A stretch of DNA of 64,000 nucleotides, from positions 16,946,501 through 17,010,500 of the forward strand of contig CM076952.1 in NCBI GenBank assembly GCA_039566865.1, in the 5' to 3' direction. The notes below the pieces were generated by a model. The model saw only the letters and a list, made by a program, of their open reading frames with translations, made no database searches and had not been told where the DNA came from. Made by a program: the position numbers and the translations under genes. This DNA comes from Aurelia coerulea (lineage: Eukaryota > Cnidaria > Scyphozoa > Semaeostomeae > Ulmaridae). Every line of letters starts with the position of its first letter. The stretch's first letter is position 1. Shown here in pieces: positions 21,274-31,112 of the stretch.

Positions 21274-22362
21274 GGGTAATTCCATATAGCTTCATCAGAT
21301 GGATGTCAAGTCATGTTTGAGAAATCTTCTTGAATTTTTTCTATAGCAAGGTAATGAGGAGTTGATCCTAGATATTTAATTTCAGCTCGATATCTCGTTT
21401 GGTTGACGAGCAATGATTTATTGAACTTGTGGCCCATTTGTCAGTAAGGTGTCACTTTTCATGAGGCAGCATGTTTGAGACACAATAAAACCATAATAAC
21501 ATTTTTTTAGAACCGTTTCCACTTTTCAGGTGCTTTATATAGTTGTAAGGTTCACGAAAAAGTCAAATTCCACGGAACTATCAAAATCGCTTGGATGTAT
21601 AATTGCTTCAAAGTCACACAACTGTCATTTGTTGATGTATAAGAAATGATGTACCCACGTTTTTCGGTAATTATATCTTTTAATACATAAATGCTGGCAA
21701 TTTACTAGCTAGTGCCATGAAACTGTGCCCAATGAAGGATGGAATAAAAAATGAAACTACATTGTTTCATACATCAATGTGTCCTGTTAAGGCCAATGCA
21801 GTATTGATTAGATTGCTCTAACCACATGTTTTGGGGAATTTTGTCGACTTTCAAAAAATATTTTCAAGATTTTTGTTCAAGCGAAAATTTCTGAAGTTGG
21901 TTCTTTATAATGTGCACATATGGAGGTATGCCTGAATGTTGAAAGAATCAATTTTATACTTTCACAAGATGTATATTTAGCCCTTTCAAATGGCTCTAAA
22001 TCAAAAATGGCGGATATATGCTATGTTCAGCTGCCTGAAACCATATGGTCCCAAATAATCATCGCCTTAGGAAAAATTGTGCTGGTTTTCTACCTTGAGT
22101 TCTCATTATGAGGCAATTCCAGAGGTCTAACGAGAATCGGAAGTCTGTTAATTTTGATTATGAAGTTAGCATTGTTAGCAAAAGTGAATTTTGTAGCTTT
22201 ATGTGTGATACACATGTTTCATTCCCCCGTTGATTAAAAATTTTCACTGTAATTTCAAGAATGTAGATACGGTTGTTGCATCACATGCATTTCTAGATTT
22301 TGAGACAAATTTAGCATCAATAGTGATTACCAAAGATTACCGTCTGTGCTTGATCTATCATT

Positions 22363-22665
22363 TCTAATGGGAGGGTACAAACAGTGGCATTTTGAATCCA
22401 TTTGCATCAGATGCATCTCGAGATTTTGAGCCATATGAAGTATTAGTTATAATTACCAAATGGTTGCCCTTGGTGCTTGATCTATCATTTCTAATGGGAG
22501 CGTACAAACAGTGGCATTTTGAATCCATTTGCATCAGATGCATCTTGAGATTTTGAGCCATATAAAATATCAGTTATGATTACCAATTGGTTGCCCTTTG
22601 TGTTTGATCTACTATATCTAATGCCAGGGTACAAACAACGGCATTTTGAATCCATTTGATGATGC
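22363..22665. repeat. 127-bp tandem repeats, left orientation
   Basis: The unit start TCTAATGGGAG or TCTAATGCCAG occurs at 22363, 22490 and 22617 (spacing 127). Each unit has CATTTTGAATCCATTTGC, GCATCAGATGCATCT and TGGTTGCCCT blocks. Confidence 0.9.
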
Positions 22666-23140
22666 ATCTGATGCAAATGGATTTAAAGTGTCACTGTTTG
22701 CACCCCTCCCATTATAAATGATAGATCAAGCACCAAGGGCAACCATTTGGTAATCATAACTGGTGCTTTATGTGGCTCAAAATCTCAAGATGCATGTGAT
22801 GCAAATGGATTCAAAATCCTACTGTTTGTACCCTCCCATTAGAAATGATAGATCATGCACCAAGGGCAACCATTTGGTAATCATAATTGGTGCTTTATAT
22901 GGCTCAAAATCTCAAGATGCATCTGATGCAAATGGATTCAAAATCCTACTGTTTGTACGCTCCCATTAGAAATGATAGATCAAGCACCAAGGGCAACCAT
23001 TTGGTAATTATAACTAATACTTCATGTGGCTCAAAATCTTGAGATGCATCTGATGCAAATGGATTCAAAATGCCACTGTTTGTACCCTCCCATTAGAAAT
23101 GATAGATCAAGCACAGACGGTAATCTTTGGTAATCACTAT
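22666..23140. repeat. 127-bp tandem repeats, right orientation
   Basis: Inverse of the left array. The CCCATTA landmark falls at 22708, 22835, 22962 and 23088. There is about one more unit than on the left, so the palindrome centre (near 22662) is off the geometric midpoint. Confidence 0.9.
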
Positions 23141-24186
23141 TGATGCTAAATTTGTCTCAAAATCTAGAAATGCATGTGATGCAACAACCGTATCTACATT
23201 CTTGAAATTACAGTGAAAATTTTTAATCAACGGGGGAATGAAACATGTGTATCACACATAAAGCTACAAAATTCACTTTTGCTAACAATGCTAACTTCAT
23301 AATCAAAATTAACAGACTTCCGATTCTCGTTAGACCTCTGGAATTGCCTCATAATGAGAACTCAAGGTAGAAAACCAGCACAATTTTTCCTAAGGCGATG
23401 ATTATTTGGGACCATATGGTTTCAGGCAGCTGAACATAGCATATATCCGCCATTTTTGATTTAGAGCCATTTGAAAGGGCTAAATATACATCTTATGAAA
23501 GTATAAAATTGATTCTTTCAACGTTCAGGCATACCTCCACATGTGCACATTATGAAGAACCAACTTCAGAAATTTTCGCTTGAACAAAAATCTTTAGAAT
23601 ATTTTTTGAAAGTCGACAAAATTCCCCAAAACATGTGGTTAGAGCAATCTAATCAATACTGCATTGGCCTTAACAGGACACATTGATGTATGAAACAATG
23701 TAGTTTCATTTTTTATTCCATCCTTCATTGGGCACAGTTTCATGGCACTAGCTAGTAAATTGCCAGCATTTATGTATTAAAAGATATAATTACCGAAAAA
23801 CGTGGGTACATCATTTCTTATACATCAACAAATGACAGTTGTGTGACTTTGAAGCAATTATACATCCAAGCGATTTTGATAGTTCCGTGGAATTTGACTT
23901 TTTCGTGAACCTTACAACTATATAAAGCACCTGAAAAGTGGAAACTGTTCTAAAAAAATGTTATTATGGTTTTATTGTGTCTCAAACATGCTGCCTCATG
24001 AAAAGTGACACCTTACTGACAAATGGGCCACAAGTTCAATAAATCATTGCTCGTCAACCAAACGAGATATCGAGCTGAAATTAAATATCTAGGATCAACT
24101 CCTCATTACCTTGCTATAGAAAAAATTCAAGAAGATTTCTCAAACATGACTTGACATCCATCTGATGAAGCTATATGGAATTACCC

Positions 24187-25240
24187 TGCTGGTACAGAAC
24201 AAAGTTTAAAATAGCTTAGGGTAAATGCTTCCAAATAACCATTGCAGACAGGAAAGAGCACATGGTGACCTTCAGATGGGAGCAATGAGCTTCTTTGAAG
24301 CTGCGGCAATTCCGATACTTTTCTTGTTTCATATTTCTATTTTCTACTGGAGGGGGCAGTCCTTCAGCACACAAGAAGTAGTTTTTAAGGGGTCCTCGCA
24401 TCCCTTGTTCGACCTAAAAGGAAAACATGTTCCCGTGGATTGATGCTTGCACAGCGGCACAGAGTCAACTCGAGTCAACTGTAACATTTGCCCCAAGAAA
24501 GTAAAATTTCTAAACAGACGTTCATTTACCCCATCAAGTTATTGATTCACAGTGGGCCCAGAACGCTAAGTTTTGGAAATAAGTCTTTAAAACAGGAATA
24601 TGGCAAGATAATATGGTGATTTATAATCAATCGAAAGATATAAAAAAGCGGAGTTTGAAAACTGAGACAATTTTGAATTTTGGGGTAAGAAAAGGGGGTT
24701 TAGTCCCCTGGGAATTCTAGCAACTTCTTTGTTTCGAATCTTGCAAACATCAATCTTATATCATCTGAGAGTCCATTATCTCCTGATGCCAAATCTGAAA
24801 ACCGCATGTTCATATCATTTGTGCTTCTAAAGTTATAAGTCATATTTAACAGACAGATAATAGATATATCTGCTATGGGCAGTAACCTACACTAGGATTC
24901 AATCTTTGGTAAATAATTCCAAAATGATGCAATTTACAAGAAATTGAACTACATATTCGAAATCAGGAGCAAATGTGCTTTCAAATGATGTAAGATTGGT
25001 GTCGGTACGATATGAAACAAAAAAGTTGCTAGAATTCCCAGGGGACTAAAGCCCCTTTTCTTACCTCAAAATTCAAATTCATGTCGATTTTCAAACTCCG
25101 CTCTTTGAGATCTTTCTATTGATGCCTGTTTGACCATACTTTGATGAAAATTACAAACTTTATAGCAAAAATATTTTTTGTCCATCTACTTTTTGGGATA
25201 CAATACAAAAACATTATATAGGAGGACATTACATAAAACA
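24187..25240. other. Intergenic DNA with a 90-bp inverted pair
   Basis: AAAGCGGAGTTTGAAAAC near 24645 and GTTTTCAAACTCCGCTCTTT-like sequence near 25092 bound a weak foldback. Its inner tips are GGGGTAAGAAAAGGGG and CCCCTTTTCTTACC, each beside GTCCCCTGGGAATTCTAGCAA or its inverse. No gene. Confidence 0.6.
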
Positions 25241-25244
25241 TAGC

Positions 25245-26765
25245 ATTGCTGCTGCACAATCATAAGACCTGACAGCATTTTGAAGAATATTGCCAAATAT
25301 CATTGAGTTTAGGGGGCCCGTTGTGCAGGGATTGGACTCTAATTTGCATGTGAATTGAAAATATTTGGTAAGAATTGCCTATAACATGGATAAAACCATG
25401 GTTATTTGCCTCCTACGACCCTAAAATTGCTATTTTCTCTGGAATTGTCGTATTTTGAAGCTATTGAGTGCTAATTCTAAATAACCCCTTAATTCAGTCT
25501 ATCAAAAGACATTTGTAAAGGTTCTTTGAGCTATTCATACCTGCATAGGAATCATTTTGTGAACTTAGGTTGTTACCGAGAGAACAATCATTGGGTTTTT
25601 TTATGGGTAGGGGTAGCCGTTGATAAAGTATAGTATGGTTCTCTTAGTGCTGACCAAATTCATAATTGTTATGCATCATTCGAAAGCTTATTGAATAAGC
25701 TTTCCAAATATCATATGGTTTAGGGGCCCATGGGTCGGGATCGGACCCTAATTTACATTTTAACTGAAAGTATGTGAGTAAAAACAGGGGGGAAAACCGT
25801 GGGTCTTTGCCTCGGACAACCCTAAAATTCGTATTTTCCTCATAAATGTTTGTCTTTTCAAGCCCTTTAAATGCTGATTTTGAATGATCCATCAATCTAA
25901 TCCATCAAAAACCATATGTGAAGGTTCTGTCAGCTATTCCTACCCTTTTAGGAGTCATTCTGTGGACTTAGGTTGCTACAGAGAGAAGGTCGCCGGGTGG
26001 GTGTACCTGTCAATAAAATGTAATTTATTTCTAAAGTGCTATCCAAATTCATAATTGTTATACATCATTCGAAAGCTTATCAAATAAGCTTTCCAAATAT
26101 CATATGGTTTAGGGGGCCCATGGGTCGGGATCGGACCCTAATTTACATTTTAACTGAAAGTATGCGAGTAAAAACAGGGGGAAAACCGTGGGTCTTTGCC
26201 TCGGACAACCCTAAAATTCGTATTTTCCTCATAAATGTTTGTCTTTTCAAGCCCTTTAAATGCTGATTTTGAATGATCCATCAATCTAATCCATCAAAAA
26301 CCATATGTGAAGGTTCTGTCAGCTATTCCTACCCTTTTAGGAGTCATTCTGTGGACTTAGGTTGCTACAGAGAGAAGGTCGCCGGGTGGGTGTACCTGTC
26401 AATAAAATGTAATTTATTTCTAAAGTGCTATCCAAATTCATAATTGTTATACATCATTCGAAAGCTTATCAAATAAGCTTTCCAAATATCATATGGTTTA
26501 GGGGGCCCATGGGTCGGGATCGGACCCTAATTTACATTTTAACTGAAAGTATGCGAGTAAAAACAGAGGGAAAAACATTGTGTCTTTGCCTCGGACGACC
26601 CTAAAATTTGTATTTTCCTCATAAATGTTTGCCTTTTCAAGCCCTTTAAATGCTAATTTTGAACAATTCATCCATCTAATCCATCAGAAACCAGTTATGA
26701 AGGTTCTCTGAGAAATTTTATGCTTCTTGTGTTGATTTTGTGGAGACAGGTGATTTTTGCGAAAT
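25245..26765. repeat. 389-bp satellite-like tandem array, four units
   Basis: Unit starts (GTGCT...CCAAATTCATAATTG) at 25647, 26036 and 26425 are exactly 389 bp apart. An older, more diverged unit precedes (about 25258) and the last is truncated near 26765. The units at 25647 and 26036 are almost identical, including GGGTCGGGATCGGACCC. Frames inside are repeated on both strands and are not genes. Confidence 0.9.
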
Positions 26766-27349
26766 AATGTAACCAAAGTTATGAGTCCTCTGATCTTTGA
26801 TAAACCCCATCACTCCAAAAAACCATATTTTTACCTAGAAAAGAGATACTGACATGCGGTTTTTTGCGTTGTGTCCATCTAACACTTGTGCTTCAAATAA
26901 ATAATGTAAACTGCTATAAAAGAATAAAAATTTTGTTTACTTATTTCCATCCCTGGGTCCACTGTGTAAAGCGCACATAAAGCGCATACAAGACAGAAGT
27001 TTCCCGCGATCCTATAGCAACATTTGACGTCGGCTTATTTCATGTTAGACAGATTTGACACCATAAGATGGATAAATTACCATGATGTTTACCCTGGCAC
27101 AACAACAAATTTACCCAGAATTGGCACGTTCTTGACTTCATTAGCAGCTTAATTATGTCAAAACAATCGTTTTCTAGAACGAACGAATCATTAGCCACTT
27201 ATTGATAGTTCTCATTATGCAAATAAGTCAACTTTAGAGGATGATGTAACTGGTGGCCTGCACAGAGGCTAGCATTCGCAGCATCACCGAAGATAGAAGG
27301 ATCCCCCTACTACACAGCTACAGAAAGGTGCAGAATCCCAGCAAACAAT

Positions 27350-27522
27350 AGACCTTTTAGCTATTCTAAAAGGAGCATGGATCGAACGTTATTTTTATAC
27401 ATTTTTATACGTTACGTTCGATCGAGTGGCGTTAGAGCTTCTATTGTGCACATTCGAAAATTCTACAAAGTGTTGCAAAAGTTTGTTCGATTCTGATTCT
27501 TTCCTGAATAGCTAAAAGGTCT
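27350..27522. mobile_element. 173-bp MITE in left arm of the foldback
   Basis: The tips are AGACCTTTTAGCTATTC and the inverse GAATAGCTAAAAGGTCT. The opposite arm of the host palindrome (near 29125-29140) preserves the uninterrupted sequence GCAAACAATGGCGC in inverse. That shows the insertion duplicated only AT. A related copy is at 177-322. Confidence 0.8.
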
Positions 27523-27552
27523 ATGGCGCCATTGACTGGGGGAAGGCACGAG

Positions 27553-27632
27553 ATCACACTGAACCAAAACATCTTCATGCATATCATTCTGCATCACACT
27601 GAACCAAAACATCTTCATGCATATCATTCTGC
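27553..27632. repeat. Tandem duplication within left arm
   Basis: ATCACACTGAACCAAAACAT plus the following 20 or so bases occurs twice head to tail (27553 and about 27592). The matching right arm has only one copy, so the duplication arose after the palindrome formed. Confidence 0.8.
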
Positions 27633-29413
27633 ACAGAGGTTATCTTCGTGACTGCTTGTCTCAAATTAGATGCCCGCGAATAGCAACAATTGAAACGTTC
27701 TGTAGGATTCTGCATAAGTATTTTTGCGTTATCATAAATCTCACATGACATCTCATTTGACACAGATGCACCAATAGTTTCGTGCACGAACTAAGCAAAC
27801 TAGGGCTAATGACTTTTGATTTTTGCGTATCATTCTCGTTTGACATAAAGACCAAAATATTGCCTTTGAGGCGATTCTTGTCCTTATACAAGGCGCTCGA
27901 TTTCCATTGAAGGCGACTTTAGCAGCAACACTCATCTCTCTGACTGTAGCTAAAAACAGCATCTACGGTCATTTGGGGTTATGAAGAAATCAATATTCAG
28001 ATATCCTTATGCTTGTTTAGCTCAGGACAGACTTTGTAATCATCCAAAAGGATCTTATGTTTGCTATTCTAGAAAAATCTGTATCTACAATATTTTTATA
28101 GATTTTCTAGAATTTTAGAATGTGTACGATAGTGAAGCTCTAACCCAACTCAGCCTGCAAGTATCTTTGAGGTCGAACACGGCGACCTCTGCGGTGGCAC
28201 ATAAAGGCAACGTAGCCTTTGTGGGATTTGGCTTCGAAGCAGAAGTCGAGGTACCAATGAAGATATTTACTTCCAGTATCCAAAATTGTTGAATTGAAAA
28301 TCTGCCAACACTTTTGTAAAGAGAGCAACATGCAATATGGTTAATGGGCTCATTTGTGGTCTAATTGGACATGAATCGACTGCGTCACCACGTTTCTTCT
28401 AGAACTTTCGTTGATCACATGACATCAAAAATAATTAGTGCAAATGGTTTGTTTTCCTGGTGCTCTGCCAAAAAAGTCTCAGCAAATGCAGTGATCTGAT
28501 GGTGCGGAGGCGCAGCAACAATACAGCAGTTGGCAACTGATTGCATTCTTGGCATTCTTAGCTGGTTCGCGGAATGCGTTCTTGGTTCGTGAGTTACTGA
28601 AGGCGTTACACAACTCCACTCCTACATGTACTCGTTTTACTTCGTACATAAACATAAGATCCTTTTGGATGATTACAAAGTACGACCTGAGCTAAGCAAG
28701 CATAAGAAAACTGAATATTGATTTCTCCATAAGCCCAAATGATCATTGATGCTGCTACAGTCAGAGAGATGAGTGTTGCTGCTAAAGTTGCCTTCAATGA
28801 AAATCAAGCGCCTTGTATAAGGACAAGAATCGTTTGAAAGCAATATTTTGATCTTTATGTCAAACGAGGATGATACGCAAAAAATCAAAAGTCATTACCC
28901 CCAGTTTGCTTAGTTCGTGCATGAAACTATTGGTGCATCTGTCTCAAATTAGATGTCATGTGAGATTTACGATAACGCAAAATTGCTTATGCGGAACCCT
29001 GCAGAATGTTTCTATTCGCGGGCTTCTAATTTGAGGCAAGCAGTCACGAAGATAACCTCTGTGCAGAATCATATGCATGGAGATCTTTTGGTTCAGTGTG
29101 ACCACGTGCCTCCCCCCAGTCAATGCGCCATTGTTTGCTGTAATTCTGCACCTTTCCTCTCAACTTCACCTGCGACGTTTGCATCTGTAGCTGTGTAGGA
29201 GGGGGGTCCTTCTACCTTCGGTGATGCTGCGAATGCTAGCCTCTGTGCAGGCCGCCGGTTACATCATCCTCTAAACTTGACTTATTTGCATAATGAATAC
29301 TATCAATAAGTGGCTAATGATGCGTTCGTTCTAGAAAACGATTGTTTCAACATAATTAAGCTGCTAATGAAGTCAAGAACGTGCCAATTCTGGGTAAATT
29401 TGTTGTTGTGTCA

Positions 29414-30458
29414 CAGTGGTGTAGAGCTAGATTAATAACTAGGGGGGCTCAGGTAGAGAGGTGGCACCAGGAAATTTGTTGGGGCCACGCCTTTTACTTT
29501 GGCGTAGAATGCATCTCCCAATATCATGCTTGCCATTAGCAGCGAGGAAACCTTGATAGTTTCGTGACAGTTATCCTATAAATCGGAGCACAAAGAAAAA
29601 TTTTAGAAGAAACATCCTTTACTTTGGCTTAGAATGCATCTCCCAATATCATGCTTGCCATTAGCAACAAGAAAAGCTTGATAGTTTTGTGACAACTGAC
29701 AGTTATCCTACAAATTAGAGCACGAAGAAAATTTTAGAAGAAACATCCTTTACTTTGACGTAGAATGCATCTCCCAATATCATGCTTGCCATTAGCAACA
29801 AGAAAACCTTGATAGTTTTGTGACAACTGACAGTTATCCTACAAATCAGAGCACGACGAAAATTTTTTGAAGAAACATCCTTTTCTCTGGCTCAGAAGGC
29901 ATCCCCTGACTCCATATTTACCAGTGCTAAAATGGAAGCTTTGATAACACAGTTCAATTATGTATAATCTCCTTCTAGCATTATTTTGCATTTCACGGAA
30001 AAATTCTCACCGAACCTATACCCAGCCATTTCTCTTCCATGTTAAAGGAATATCGAGGACCATTTTTCGAAACAAGTGGCGGGGGCACCCCATACCCCCA
30101 TTGCCTTGCAACTTATGATGTCTGTTTGCACTTCCTTGTCCTATTGTTATTTGCACTTGTGTGTTTCTGAAGCCATTTCGATGTAACATTAGTGGCATCC
30201 CATTTATGCTTATAAACATCAAGGAAGACGAGAGCTTGACAGTCATTGAAGACCTCATCTTGGTGCAAACCAAAAACCAGGATCTCTTCTTTAAAAGAAT
30301 ATAACATTACCTTGTTCTGTCATTTTTGTCATAATACACAAATTAAGAAAATCAAAATTTCTTCAGAATAACTAGGGGGGCTAAAGCCCCCCCAAAATTA
30401 CGGAAAAAATAACTAGGGGGGCTGAGCCCCCCTGAGCCCCCCCAGCTCTACACCACTG
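29414..30458. mobile_element. Non-autonomous hAT element, exact 8-bp TSD
   Basis: The tips are CAGTGGTGTAGAGCT and the inverse AGCTCTACACCACTG. TTGTGTCA is exactly repeated at 29406-29413 and 30459-30466. TIRs starting CAGTGG and an 8-bp duplication are diagnostic of the hAT superfamily. The inner part has tandem units of about 125-130 bp. GGGGGGCTCAGG-type tracts lie just inside both tips. Confidence 0.9.
29507..29915. repeat. ~125-130-bp tandem units inside the hAT element
   Basis: AGAATGCATCTCCCAATATC recurs at 29507, 29631 and 29762, with a more diverged version near 29893. Each is followed by CATGCTTGCCATTAGCA and an AGAAACATCCTTT segment. Confidence 0.85.
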
Positions 30459-30593
30459 TTGTGTCAGGGTAAACATCGTGGTGATTTATCCATCTTATGG
30501 TGTCAAATCTGTCTAACATGAAATAAGCCGACGTCAAATGTTGCTATAGGATCGCGGGAAACTTCTGTCTTGTATGCGCTTTCTGTGCGCTTT

Positions 30594-30657
30594 CTTTATT
30601 TCAGTGCCAATTAGCAGAGATAAAACGTTAATCAATTGCTTTAACGAGCGTGACGGA

Positions 30658-30688
<31 letters not shown>

Positions 30689-30906
30689 ACTGACCTGGAG
30701 CCCCCCCTCTTAGATTACAAAGTACTTTGTAATCAAAAAGGACTTGTGTATGAAGTTTGCTTACCTATATTTCATATTGGCAGCCATTTGTTTGTTTCTT
30801 GCGTCCTTGCTCTTGGTCAATCAAATATGGCGCCTTGATACAAGCCATCAATGTAAGTCAATGTATAATAATGATTGAAACCCCGCCTGCTTAGTACTGT
30901 ATGTAC
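30594..30906. other. Short spacer with (CTTT)n microsatellite
   Basis: (CTTT)7-8 at 30658-30687. No gene. Confidence 0.7.
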
Positions 30907-31112
30907 CAGGGTGCATTCCGTGTACATAGGCCCAAAGATCTTCGGCGTAGACCTGACTTTTTTTCGGCATAGCGGCGTCATTTTTTCAATAAAATTGGTT
31001 CTTGGCGTGACGGCATACAAAAATCTGCCTACATTGGCGTTAATGTGAAGTTGTCTTTGATCTTTTCTTATTTGAATTAGCAGTATATGATCAAATATAT
31101 ATGACGTGTATT

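Larger units (their letters stand above)
21274..24186. mobile_element. 2.9-kb near-perfect palindromic (foldback) element
   Basis: Begins GGGTAATTCCATATAGC and ends GCTATATGGAATTACCC. The two arms match as inverted copies across roughly 1.1 kb each with only scattered differences. The inner part of each arm is a 127-bp tandem repeat. No transposase or other protein is encoded; short frames in one arm are mirrored in the other. No clear target duplication was found. It resembles long-TIR non-autonomous DNA transposons. Confidence 0.9.
26968..30593. mobile_element. 3.6-kb foldback element with two nested insertions
   Basis: Ends AAAGCGCACATAAAGCGCAT and the inverse ATGCGCTTTCTGTGCGCTTT. The left arm (to about 28060) and the right arm (from about 28650) match inverted throughout. 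For example TTTACCCAGAATTGGCACG near 27110 and CGTGCCAATTCTGGGTAAA near 29380. The left arm carries a 173-bp element at 27350-27522. The right arm carries a 1045-bp hAT-type element at 29414-30458. No transposase was seen. Confidence 0.85.

Noticed and set aside
22364..22969. Repeated frames MAQNLKMHLMQMDSK.. on both strands
   Set aside because: They are the 127-bp tandem repeats of the palindrome; identical frames on opposite strands mark repeats, not genes.
25644..26266. Frames of 76-83 residues in the 389-bp array
   Set aside because: Mirror readings of the satellite unit.
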